NCBI GenBank assembly: GCA_050248375.1
Contig: JBFWSL010000042.1
Span: forward strand, 1 to 17,646
Direction: 5' to 3'
Length of the DNA: 17,646 nucleotides
Source: JAYZVT01 sp050248375
Lineage (GTDB): Bacteria > Pseudomonadota > Alphaproteobacteria > Rhizobiales > Methyloligellaceae
How positions within the stretch are numbered: position 1 is the first letter of the stretch; every line of letters starts with the position of its first letter. The notes beneath the pieces are model-generated. The model had not been told where the DNA came from, ran no database searches, and saw only the letters and a program-made list of their open reading frames with translations. Positions 10,940 through 16,676 of this stretch are shown here, one piece after another. Both the position numbers and the translations under genes were made by a program.

Positions 10940-10960
10940 GTGGGGAGTTGGCCTCCCCGC
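10940..10960. other. Second stable hairpin in the 3' region of the small gene
   Basis: GGGGAG (10942-10947) pairs with CTCCCC (10953-10958) around a 5-nt loop, extended outward by a G-U and a G-C pair. It lies between the small-gene stop and the terminator hairpin, so the short minus-strand transcript would end in two hairpins. Confidence 0.55.
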
Positions 10961-10984
10961 AGGGTTCTACTGAGCGCTCGTGCG

Positions 10985-11068
10985 TCAAACCATTCCAAAC
11001 ACGATCGCCGCAACGAATGCGAAGGCGATCAGGACGGCGACAGCAGTCAGGCTATGGGTCAGTTCCAT
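10985..11068 (-). CDS. 27-residue single-pass membrane miniprotein
   Basis: A 27-codon gene with every signal of translation. The ATG at 11068 is preceded by a consensus AAGGAGG (11081-11075) with 6 nt spacing. The peptide starts MELTHSLTAV and continues as an almost unbroken hydrophobic stretch (AVLIAFAFVAAIVFGMV), long enough for one membrane helix, with a short polar N-terminus and no C-terminal tail. A plausible promoter lies upstream and a T-tract terminator lies downstream, so it is a monocistronic unit of about 215 nt. I cannot assign a function. Membrane miniproteins of this size often bind and tune a larger membrane complex (CydX- or KdpF-like in concept). It is too short for default gene callers. 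No homology claim is made. Confidence 0.72.
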   Translation of the reverse strand: MELTHSLTAVAVLIAFAFVAAIVFGMV

Positions 11069-11074
11069 CGGGAG

Positions 11075-11081
11075 CCTCCTT
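11075..11081 (-). promoter_or_regulatory. Consensus Shine-Dalgarno of the membrane miniprotein
   Basis: AAGGAGG on the minus strand lies 6 nt before the ATG. It is the strongest ribosome binding site in the window and the main evidence that the 27-codon frame is translated. Confidence 0.8.
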
Positions 11082-11113
11082 CCGGTGGATGAGGTTACGT
11101 TGCCTCATACAAA

Positions 11114-11142
11114 AGTTTATGGGCTGCTCCGGGGGTGGCCAA
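11114..11142 (-). promoter_or_regulatory. Probable promoter of the membrane miniprotein gene
   Basis: On the minus strand TTGGCC (11142-11137) and TAACT-like TAAACT (11119-11114) are separated by exactly 17 nt, each matching the sigma-70 consensus at 4 of 6 positions. The predicted start near 11107 gives a leader of about 39 nt. The direct repeats at 11155-11189 lie just upstream of the -35. Confidence 0.5.
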
Positions 11143-11154
11143 ACGAATAAGATT

Positions 11155-11189
11155 TTGCATCGCAGCAAAATTATTGCGATGCAGCAAAA
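11155..11189. promoter_or_regulatory. Two direct repeats TTGC-NNN-GCAGCAAAA, probable regulator site
   Basis: TTGCATCGCAGCAAAA (11155-11170) and TTGCGATGCAGCAAAA (11174-11189) are identical except for the 3-nt centre (ATC versus GAT, reverse complements of each other). They start 19 bp apart. Because of this design the region also forms a 9-bp inverted repeat, TGCATCGCA/TGCGATGCA. The AT-rich flanks and position directly upstream of the miniprotein -35 point to a cooperative transcription factor site. The TGC/GCA core recalls sites reported for PHB-related regulator PhaR in alphaproteobacteria, which is only a suggestion. Confidence 0.6.
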
Positions 11190-11217
11190 TCTGGCCTCCG
11201 GATAACGAGACGAGGCC
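11185..11217 (-). terminator. Possible terminator of the tauE-like gene
   Basis: On the minus strand GGCCTC (11217-11212) and GAGGCC (11198-11193) form a 6-bp stem with a 13-nt loop, followed by AGATTTTG. It begins 3 nt after the exporter stop codon. The T-tract is short and overlaps the direct repeats, so this is a tentative call. Confidence 0.35.
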
Positions 11218-11219
11218 TC

Positions 11220-11960
11220 TCAGAATGCGAGACGGGCGAGCAGCAGAATCGCGAGGACGAGGAGGACGCCGAGGACCGTTTTGCGGAAAGCTTCCTGCGA
11301 CAGCCAGCGGCGGACGCGAGTGCCCAGCGCCACGCCGGCAAGCACGGGCAGCAGACCGAGGAATGAGACGAGGGCGCGGTCCACGGTCATCAGTCCGAGC
11401 TTGGACAGGCCCAGCGCCATGATGGCGCTGGCGAAGGTGAAGGAGATGTTCAGCGACTGGATGAACTGGGCCGGCGTGAGCGGCAGGGCCAGCAGGTAGG
11501 GCAGCACCGGCATCACCTGCGAGCCGGTCAGCCCGTTGATAATGGCGGTCGAGAAACCGACAGGGACGCGCAGCGGCTTTTCCAGGCGTGGCGGCAGCCG
11601 CCAGTTGGGACTGGCGAGGGCGAAAAGGCTGTAGGCGATCAGGACGATGCCGAGCGCGGCGGTCGCGATACGCGCGTCGATGACTGTGAGCAGGTAGAGC
11701 CCAAGGACGACGCCGGGAAGGGCGGCCAGGTACATAGGCCAGAAGCGCACGGTCATTTCCCGGAAGTGGCCCGAGGTGACCATGACGAACAGGTTGCTGG
11801 ATACCGACGGCAGCAGGACCAGGGGAAGCGCCTCCTTCAGGCCGACGCCGAGCACCAGGATGGGCAGGCAGGTGCTGGAAAAGCCCAGCCCCGTGGTGCC
11901 CTTGACGAAAGCCGCGATGAAATAGGCCGTGAAGGCGAGGGCTATGCTTGCGGCGTCCAT
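11220..11960 (-). CDS. TauE/SafE-family membrane exporter
   Basis: The 246-residue protein is an integral inner-membrane transporter of the TauE/SafE (COG0730) family, with about eight hydrophobic segments in two halves. The first half has AAFVKGTTGLGFSSTCLPIL (17-36), the family's glycine-rich signature. The second repeats the pattern at GFSTAIINGLTGSQVMPVLP. A basic loop (TRVRRWLSQEAFRK) precedes the last helix. Family members export small organosulfur or organic anions such as sulfite or sulfoacetate; the substrate here cannot be read from sequence. The ATG is preceded by GGAG at some distance. It is divergent from acuI across 173 bp. It is a single-gene unit with a possible hairpin after its stop. 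Confidence 0.88.
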   Translation of the reverse strand: MDAASIALAFTAYFIAAFVKGTTGLGFSSTCLPILVLGVGLKEALPLVLLPSVSSNLFVMVTSGHFREMTVRFWPMYLAALPGVVLGLYLLTVIDARIATAALGIVLIAYSLFALASPNWRLPPRLEKPLRVPVGFSTAIINGLTGSQVMPVLPYLLALPLTPAQFIQSLNISFTFASAIMALGLSKLGLMTVDRALVSFLGLLPVLAGVALGTRVRRWLSQEAFRKTVLGVLLVLAILLLARLAF

Positions 11961-12133
11961 ATCGGGGGACGGCTCCGATGGTGCGCTGAGCGCTCAGGCG
12001 GCGGGAGCATCCCGCCTAGGCCCATTGGCGGCGGGCGTCAAGCCATGCCGCCTGGCCCGGCTTGCAATGAGCGGATTGCGGCTGCAAGTTCGGGCCCGAA
12101 GGCACGGGATTCGACCAGATGAGGAAAGGTATC

Positions 12134-13123
12134 ATGGGGAAGTTCAAGGCGTATGTGATCCGCAAGGGCGACGGCGGCCAGTCCGCAGGCTGGGAAGAGC
12201 TGGAGGATGGCGAGCTGATGGATGGCGACGTGACCATCCGGGTCAGCCATTCCACGCTCAACTACAAGGACGGCCTGGCGGTGACCGGCAAGGCGCCTAT
12301 CGTGCGCAGCTATCCCATGATCCCGGGCATCGATCTTGCCGGCGTTGTGGAGACGTCCTCGAGCCCCGATTTCAAGGAAGGGGATTGCGTTCTGGTGACC
12401 GGGTGCGGGCTCAGCGAGCTGCATTTCGGCGGCTACGCGGAGAAGGCGCGGGTGAAGTCGGAGTGGGTGGTGAAGATCCCCAAGGCCTTCAGCGCCGCCG
12501 ACGCCATGGCCATCGGTACGGCGGGGTTTACCGCCATGCTCTGCGTCATGGCGCTGGAGGACCACCATGTGACGCCCGACAAGGGGCCGGTGCTGGTGAC
12601 GGGCGCCACGGGCGGCGTCGGCTCGGTTGCCGTCGCCGTGCTTGCCAAGCTCGGCTACCAGGTGGCGGCTTCCACGGGCAAGGCCTCGGAAGCGGATTAC
12701 CTGAAGGCGCTCGGCGCTTCGGAGATCGTCGACCGCAACGAATTCTCGGGCAAGGCGCGGCCGCTCAACCGCGAGCGCTGGGCGGGCGCCGTCGACGCGG
12801 TCGGCTCGTCCACGCTGGCCAACGTTCTCAGCCAGACCAAGTATTCCGGCTGCGTCGCCGCCTGCGGCCTCGCCCAGGGAGCGGACCTGCCCGCCTCGGT
12901 CATGCCGTTCATCCTGCGCAACGTGACGCTGCAGGGGGTGGATTCGGTCATGACGCCGCGCGAGCGCCGGCTGCGCGCCTGGGAACGCCTGGCCAGCGAC
13001 CTGCAGATGTCCAGGATCAAGGCCATGACCGACATGCATCCCCTGAGCGATATGGAGGCGCTGGCGGCGAAGATCGTCGAAGGCAAGATCCGCGGACGCG
13101 TCGTGTTCGAGGTCGGCGCGTAG
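12134..13123 (+). CDS. acuI: Acrylyl-CoA reductase (NADPH), AcuI/YhdH family
   Basis: The 329-residue medium-chain dehydrogenase/reductase lacks structural zinc and reduces acryloyl-CoA to propionyl-CoA with NADPH. This detoxifies acrylate from DMSP, 3-hydroxypropionate or related routes. Family marks are NYKDGL (43-48), PGIDLAG (64-70), the nucleotide loop TGATGGVGS (156-164) and VDSVMTPRERR. I place the start at 12134 because AGGAAAGG (12122-12129) lies just before it; an ATG 15 nt upstream would put this Shine-Dalgarno inside the gene. Length matches the family. It is divergent from the TauE-like exporter and convergent with the O-methyltransferase. The YhdH name is secure; the physiological substrate is inferred from family knowledge. 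Confidence 0.9.
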   Translation: MGKFKAYVIRKGDGGQSAGWEELEDGELMDGDVTIRVSHSTLNYKDGLAVTGKAPIVRSYPMIPGIDLAGVVETSSSPDFKEGDCVLVTGCGLSELHFGGYAEKARVKSEWVVKIPKAFSAADAMAIGTAGFTAMLCVMALEDHHVTPDKGPVLVTGATGGVGSVAVAVLAKLGYQVAASTGKASEADYLKALGASEIVDRNEFSGKARPLNRERWAGAVDAVGSSTLANVLSQTKYSGCVAACGLAQGADLPASVMPFILRNVTLQGVDSVMTPRERRLRAWERLASDLQMSRIKAMTDMHPLSDMEALAAKIVEGKIRGRVVFEVGA

Positions 13124-13189
13124 CGGGAGGCCAGACGCCGCCGGTCACTTCCAATTCGACAAGGCCGAGGCGACGCGCGCTGGCGCGGG

Positions 13190-13852
13190 TCACGGGCAGT
13201 AGACCGAATATCCGAGGCCGCTTTCGAAGGGCAGCACCATGCTGCGGAACGGCCCGCCGGGCGCGTTGACATGGTCGATGTAGAGCTGGATGCGGCTCGG
13301 CGGGAAATGGATGTTGTCTGCAAGCACCAGCGCGCCCGGGCGCAGCTTCGGCCGCAGCAGCTCCAGCACAGGCACGTACAGGTTCTTGCCGCCGTCCAGG
13401 AACAGCAGGTCCACCGGCCCTTCGATGTCCTTCAGGGTTTCCAGAGCGTCGCCGACGCGGATGTCCACATAGGTGTCGAGCCCTGCCTCGGCGAGGTTGG
13501 CGAGCGCCTTCTGTGCCTTGGCGGGCTCGAATTCGCTGCCTGTGACGCGTCCGCCGGTCTCGCGCGCGGCGGCGGCGAAGTAGATGGTGGAGACGCCGAA
13601 GGAGGTTCCGAACTCGACGATGTTGCGGGCGCCAATGGTCAGCGCGGCGAGATGGAGGAAGCGGCCCATGTCCGGCTTTACCGCCAGATAGACGTCCCTG
13701 GGATAGAGCGCGCGGGCGTCCATGCCGTCCGACAGGGTGTCGTTGATGGCGGAGCGGCTGGCGGCAAGGCGATCCTGGTCGCCCCTGGCGTTCTCATGCT
13801 CGCGCGCGAGGACGCGTGCCACCTTCGGGTCGTCGATGCCTGCCCCGGCCAT
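13190..13852 (-). CDS. Class I SAM-dependent O-methyltransferase
   Basis: The 220-residue protein matches the O-methyltransferase family 3 (catechol-OMT-like) layout. It has helical N-terminal residues 1-60, motif I IVEFGTSFGVSTIYF (78-92), the acidic motif GSEFEP (105-110), DLLFLDGGKNLYV (148-160), which contains a metal/substrate Asp, and VLADNIHFPPS. No signal peptide or membrane segment is visible. It is the last gene of the five-gene minus-strand cluster; its ATG lies one nucleotide after the aldolase stop, with GGAGG upstream. Its context with an aldolase, FAH hydrolase and dehydrogenase suggests action on an oxygenated catabolic intermediate, but the substrate is unknown. A cell-wide housekeeping methyltransferase is a possible alternative. 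Confidence 0.87.
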   Translation of the reverse strand: MAGAGIDDPKVARVLAREHENARGDQDRLAASRSAINDTLSDGMDARALYPRDVYLAVKPDMGRFLHLAALTIGARNIVEFGTSFGVSTIYFAAAARETGGRVTGSEFEPAKAQKALANLAEAGLDTYVDIRVGDALETLKDIEGPVDLLFLDGGKNLYVPVLELLRPKLRPGALVLADNIHFPPSRIQLYIDHVNAPGGPFRSMVLPFESGLGYSVYCP

Positions 13853-13853
13853 G

Positions 13854-14618
13854 TCAGCCTCCCTTCGCGGCCTTGAAGTAGGCCGCCGCGGCGGAGCCCA
13901 GCAGCTTGGGCACGTGGGTGTAGATGTAGCGCACGCCCCTGGCGACGGTCTTCTCCACGGCGTCGGCAGAGGCGGGCATGCCGGGATTGCGTCCGGCCTT
14001 GACGATTTTCGCCAGCGTTGCGTCGATGGCCTTCACCACCTCGGGCGCGGAGTTGTTGCCGGGGAAGCCCATGGACTGGGCGAGGTCCGATGGTCCGATG
14101 AAGAACACGTCCACGCCTTCGGTCTTCAGGATGTCGTCGGCGTTGGCGATAGCCTCGGCGTCCTCGAGTTGCACGCACACCAGGGTTTCCCTGTTGGACT
14201 TTTCCGAAAAGCCCTTGGCGCCCGGCCCGAGGTCGTAACTTTGCGCGCGGGTGCCCGCCGCCATGCTGCGCTTGCCGAGAGGGTGGAACTTGACCGCCTG
14301 CACGGCGCGCTCGGCATCGGCGCGGGTGTTCACATGCGGGACCTGCACGCCGGCCGCGCCGCGGTCCATGACGCGCAGGATGTCGAGAGAGGAGTTGGTC
14401 GCCGGGCGGACGATGGGAGTCAGTCCCGCGGCCTCGGCGGCCATGACCATGAGTTCGACGCTCTCGATGCCGATGCTGCCATGCTCGCAGTCGATCAGCA
14501 CCCAGTCGAAGCCGAGACCCGCCGCCATCTCCAGGAGCTGGGGAGAGGGAAACATCACCGACAGGCCGAAGGCCGGCTGGCCGGCGGCGAACTTCGCCTT
14601 CATCGCATTCGGTCGCAT
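13854..14618 (-). CDS. HpcH/HpaI-family aldolase
   Basis: The 254-residue class II (metal-dependent) aldolase cleaves 2-keto-3-deoxy or 4-hydroxy-2-oxo acids to pyruvate or oxaloacetate type products plus an aldehyde. Active-site marks are LIDCEHG with the base His46, RPA (Arg71), VQVPHVNT (91-98), QLED (metal Glu152) and GPSDLA (metal Asp178). The start at 14618 is supported by AAGGAAGGA 5 nt upstream and by family alignment; the frame is open further upstream but that sequence lies inside the preceding gene. It begins one nucleotide after the dehydrogenase stop. A citrate lyase beta-like or macrophomate synthase-like annotation is the main alternative. The natural substrate is unknown. Confidence 0.9.
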   Translation of the reverse strand: MRPNAMKAKFAAGQPAFGLSVMFPSPQLLEMAAGLGFDWVLIDCEHGSIGIESVELMVMAAEAAGLTPIVRPATNSSLDILRVMDRGAAGVQVPHVNTRADAERAVQAVKFHPLGKRSMAAGTRAQSYDLGPGAKGFSEKSNRETLVCVQLEDAEAIANADDILKTEGVDVFFIGPSDLAQSMGFPGNNSAPEVVKAIDATLAKIVKAGRNPGMPASADAVEKTVARGVRYIYTHVPKLLGSAAAAYFKAAKGG

Positions 14619-14619
14619 C

Positions 14620-15588
14620 CTAGTCCTTCCTTTTCTTGTTTCCCGGCTTGCCGCGGCTGCCCGGAGTTTTCTTTTGCGCCTTGGTCCCGGCCTTGCGCGC
14701 CATGGCGCCCTTGCGGCCGAGGCGGCGGTCGAGCGCCTCCAGAACCGCGTGCATGTCGCGGGGCAGGGCATCGAAGTCCCTGCCGAGACCTGCCTTCGCG
14801 GAGGCGCGGAACAGGCTTCCGGCCGCGCGCGACATCGTCATGTCCAGGCCGAGGTCGCGGGCCATCCCGGCATTCTGCTCCATCTCCCGGGCGCGGCGGG
14901 GATGGGCGCTGGGGTGGGTGCGAATCCAGGCGCTGCCGGTGTCGGCGAAGGAGTGGGCGTCCATGGTGTGGACGATATCCTTCCACAATTCGGCCTCCAT
15001 GCCGCTGCGCCGGGCGGCGAGCAGGCATTCGATCAGGGCCGCCTCGGCGCCCTTGTAGAAGATGTTGCGCAGCAGCTTGAAGGTGGTCGCCTTGCCGATC
15101 TCGCCGGAGAAACGGGTCGCGTTCAGCCCGTGGCGGCGGAGCAGTGCCGCGGCCCGGTCGGCGTTGGGGCCGCCCATGAGGATGTGCACGCGCGGGCCGT
15201 TCGCCTCCACGGCGCCGAGTATGGTGGCTTCGGCGAAGCTCGCCCCGGTCTTTTCCACGATGGCGGCGATCTCGCGCTTGGTGCCGGGCAGCGTCGAGTT
15301 CAGGTCGATGTAAAGATGCCGGTCGCCCAGATGGCGGGCGCAGGCCCTGGCAGCTTTTACCGCGGCGGCGGCCGGAACGGTGGACAGGATGGCGCGGGCT
15401 CCCTCGCAGAGTTCCTCAAGGGAGACGAAACGGATGCGGGCGCCGCTGGCGCGCCCGAGCAACTCTTCCTTGCCGCCGGCATGGGCGAGCGCGGTGTCAT
15501 AAGCGAGCACCGGCGCGCCGGTTCCGGCCAGCGCCCTGGACAGGCAGGCGCCCACTTCGCCAAAGCCCAGGAAGCCGAATGGCGTCAC
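14620..15588 (-). CDS. NAD(P)-dependent beta-hydroxyacid-type dehydrogenase with DUF1932 domain
   Basis: The 322-residue protein starts at GTG (15588), overlapping the upstream stop as GTGA. The NAD(P) Rossmann domain opens with FGFLGFGEVGACL (4-16), and later come IDLNSTLPGTK and ATILGAVEANGPRVHILMGG. The catalytic-type Lys171 and Asn175 sit in TTFKLLRNIFYKG, and a helical DUF1932 C-terminal domain follows. This family is related to 3-hydroxyisobutyrate and 6-phosphogluconate dehydrogenases. The last 35 or so residues (from RRLGRKGAMARKAG) are extremely basic and low in complexity, unusual for such enzymes, and may bind nucleic acid or acidic surfaces or be dispensable. Substrate is unknown; the cluster suggests a hydroxy- or oxo-acid intermediate. 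Confidence 0.87.
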   Translation of the reverse strand: MTPFGFLGFGEVGACLSRALAGTGAPVLAYDTALAHAGGKEELLGRASGARIRFVSLEELCEGARAILSTVPAAAAVKAARACARHLGDRHLYIDLNSTLPGTKREIAAIVEKTGASFAEATILGAVEANGPRVHILMGGPNADRAAALLRRHGLNATRFSGEIGKATTFKLLRNIFYKGAEAALIECLLAARRSGMEAELWKDIVHTMDAHSFADTGSAWIRTHPSAHPRRAREMEQNAGMARDLGLDMTMSRAAGSLFRASAKAGLGRDFDALPRDMHAVLEALDRRLGRKGAMARKAGTKAQKKTPGSRGKPGNKKRKD

Positions 15589-16676
15589 AGCAGGGGTTCC
15601 TCGTTGTGCATGACCGCCGGAAGGGCGCTGGTGAGTTCGCAGGCGAGTTCGGCCTGACGGCGCATCAGGTTGAGTTTCTGCGGCACAGTATGATGCCCCG
15701 GCCTGCCGCGGAAGTCCCGGTAGAGCAGGTAGGCGTTGGTCATCATGCGCTCGGGGGAATCCCAGCCGGCGAATGGCGAGGACTGGAAGCTGCCGGAATG
15801 GACGATGTCCCGGGCCGCCTTGTGCGCGGGCATGCCCATCTCGAAGCGCTGGCGGACCTCGACGAGGGTGTACTGCCAGTACTCCCGGACCAGGCGGACG
15901 GCCTCCAGTCCGCAGATGGGTCCATGCCCGGGAACGATGGTTTCCGGCTTGAGGCTTTCGATCAGGTCGAGAGCGGCCAGCCAGTTGGAGAGAGGTCCGG
16001 CCCACATGACCGGGGTGGAGCCGACGAAGAGCACGTCGCCGGTATAGACCAGCGAGGCGTCGGGGACGTGGACGACAAGGTCGCCCTCGGTGTGGGCGGG
16101 GCCGACCTCGATCAGATGCACGGCGCGGCCGCCGACATCCAGCGCCAGCCTGCCGGAGAAGCCGCGCTTCGCGGGCATATGCACGACCTGGGCGAAGGCG
16201 TAGGGGGCGCACATGGCGGCGAAATACTGGCCGACGCGCCGGGCCCGGCGGAAGGGCAGGCCCTTCAGCATCCTTCCCAGGCGGCCGAAGCTCAGCATGG
16301 CGCCGGGCCTGTGCCGGCGCATTTCCCTGCGGGCCGCCTCGGAGGTGATGCTGTCCGCCTTGGGCAGGCGCTGGTTGCCCCAGAAGTGGTCTCCGTCGGC
16401 ATGGGTATTGACCAGGATGGCGACGGGCGCGGCGCGGGTGAGGGGCTCCATCGCCTGCAGCATCGCGTCCGTCAGCAGCGGGTCCCAAAGGGTGTCGATC
16501 AGCAGCGACTGCCCGCCGCCCACGACGAGGCCGGCGTTGGATTCTCCCCACGAACCGTTCGGCACCATCCAGGCATAGGCGTTTCCGCCGAGATCATAGA
16601 GTCCTTCGGCGTAGCGGGGATGTTCGCCGAAACGGGTGCGGCGCGCGCCCGTCGGGGCGATGCACTGAAAGCTCAC
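15585..16676 (-). CDS. Metallo-beta-lactamase-fold hydrolase
   Basis: The 363-residue protein has the MBL metal motif as NTHADGDHFWGN (90-101). The usual HxHxDH is HxDxDH here, with Asp94 in place of the second His, a variant seen in a subset of MBL hydrolases. Further ligands are in GPAHTEGDLVV, YTGDVLFVGS and VPGHGP. The first 45 residues (YDLGGNAYAWMVPNGSWGESNAG) follow the quinoprotein relay/flavoredoxin-like MBL entry pattern. No signal peptide is visible. The start is GTG at 16676, overlapping the FAH gene stop as GTGA, and its own stop overlaps the dehydrogenase start, so it is translationally coupled on both sides. Likely a thioester, lactone or related hydrolase of the pathway; the substrate is not readable. 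Confidence 0.88.
   Translation of the reverse strand: MSFQCIAPTGARRTRFGEHPRYAEGLYDLGGNAYAWMVPNGSWGESNAGLVVGGGQSLLIDTLWDPLLTDAMLQAMEPLTRAAPVAILVNTHADGDHFWGNQRLPKADSITSEAARREMRRHRPGAMLSFGRLGRMLKGLPFRRARRVGQYFAAMCAPYAFAQVVHMPAKRGFSGRLALDVGGRAVHLIEVGPAHTEGDLVVHVPDASLVYTGDVLFVGSTPVMWAGPLSNWLAALDLIESLKPETIVPGHGPICGLEAVRLVREYWQYTLVEVRQRFEMGMPAHKAARDIVHSGSFQSSPFAGWDSPERMMTNAYLLYRDFRGRPGHHTVPQKLNLMRRQAELACELTSALPAVMHNEEPLL

Noticed and set aside
10789..11013. 74-codon minus-strand frame over the aminotransferase end and the intergenic hairpins
   Set aside because: It has no ribosome binding site, crosses the terminator hairpin and lies antisense to the aminotransferase C-terminus; the 27-codon frame is better supported.
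12119..12133. ATG start for acuI 15 nt upstream
   Set aside because: It would place the AGGAAAGG ribosome binding site inside the gene; the ATG at 12134 fits spacing and family length.
13124..13189. Terminator between acuI and the O-methyltransferase
   Set aside because: I see no convincing stem followed by a T-tract in either direction in this 66-bp gap.
14619..14771. N-terminal extension of the HpcH aldolase to an ATG at 14771
   Set aside because: The extension is Arg/Ala/Pro-rich, lies inside the dehydrogenase gene in another frame, and a good Shine-Dalgarno precedes the ATG at 14618.
15589..16551. Upstream continuation of the dehydrogenase frame
   Set aside because: It is an out-of-frame shadow of the MBL gene; the Rossmann motif begins right after the GTG at 15588.
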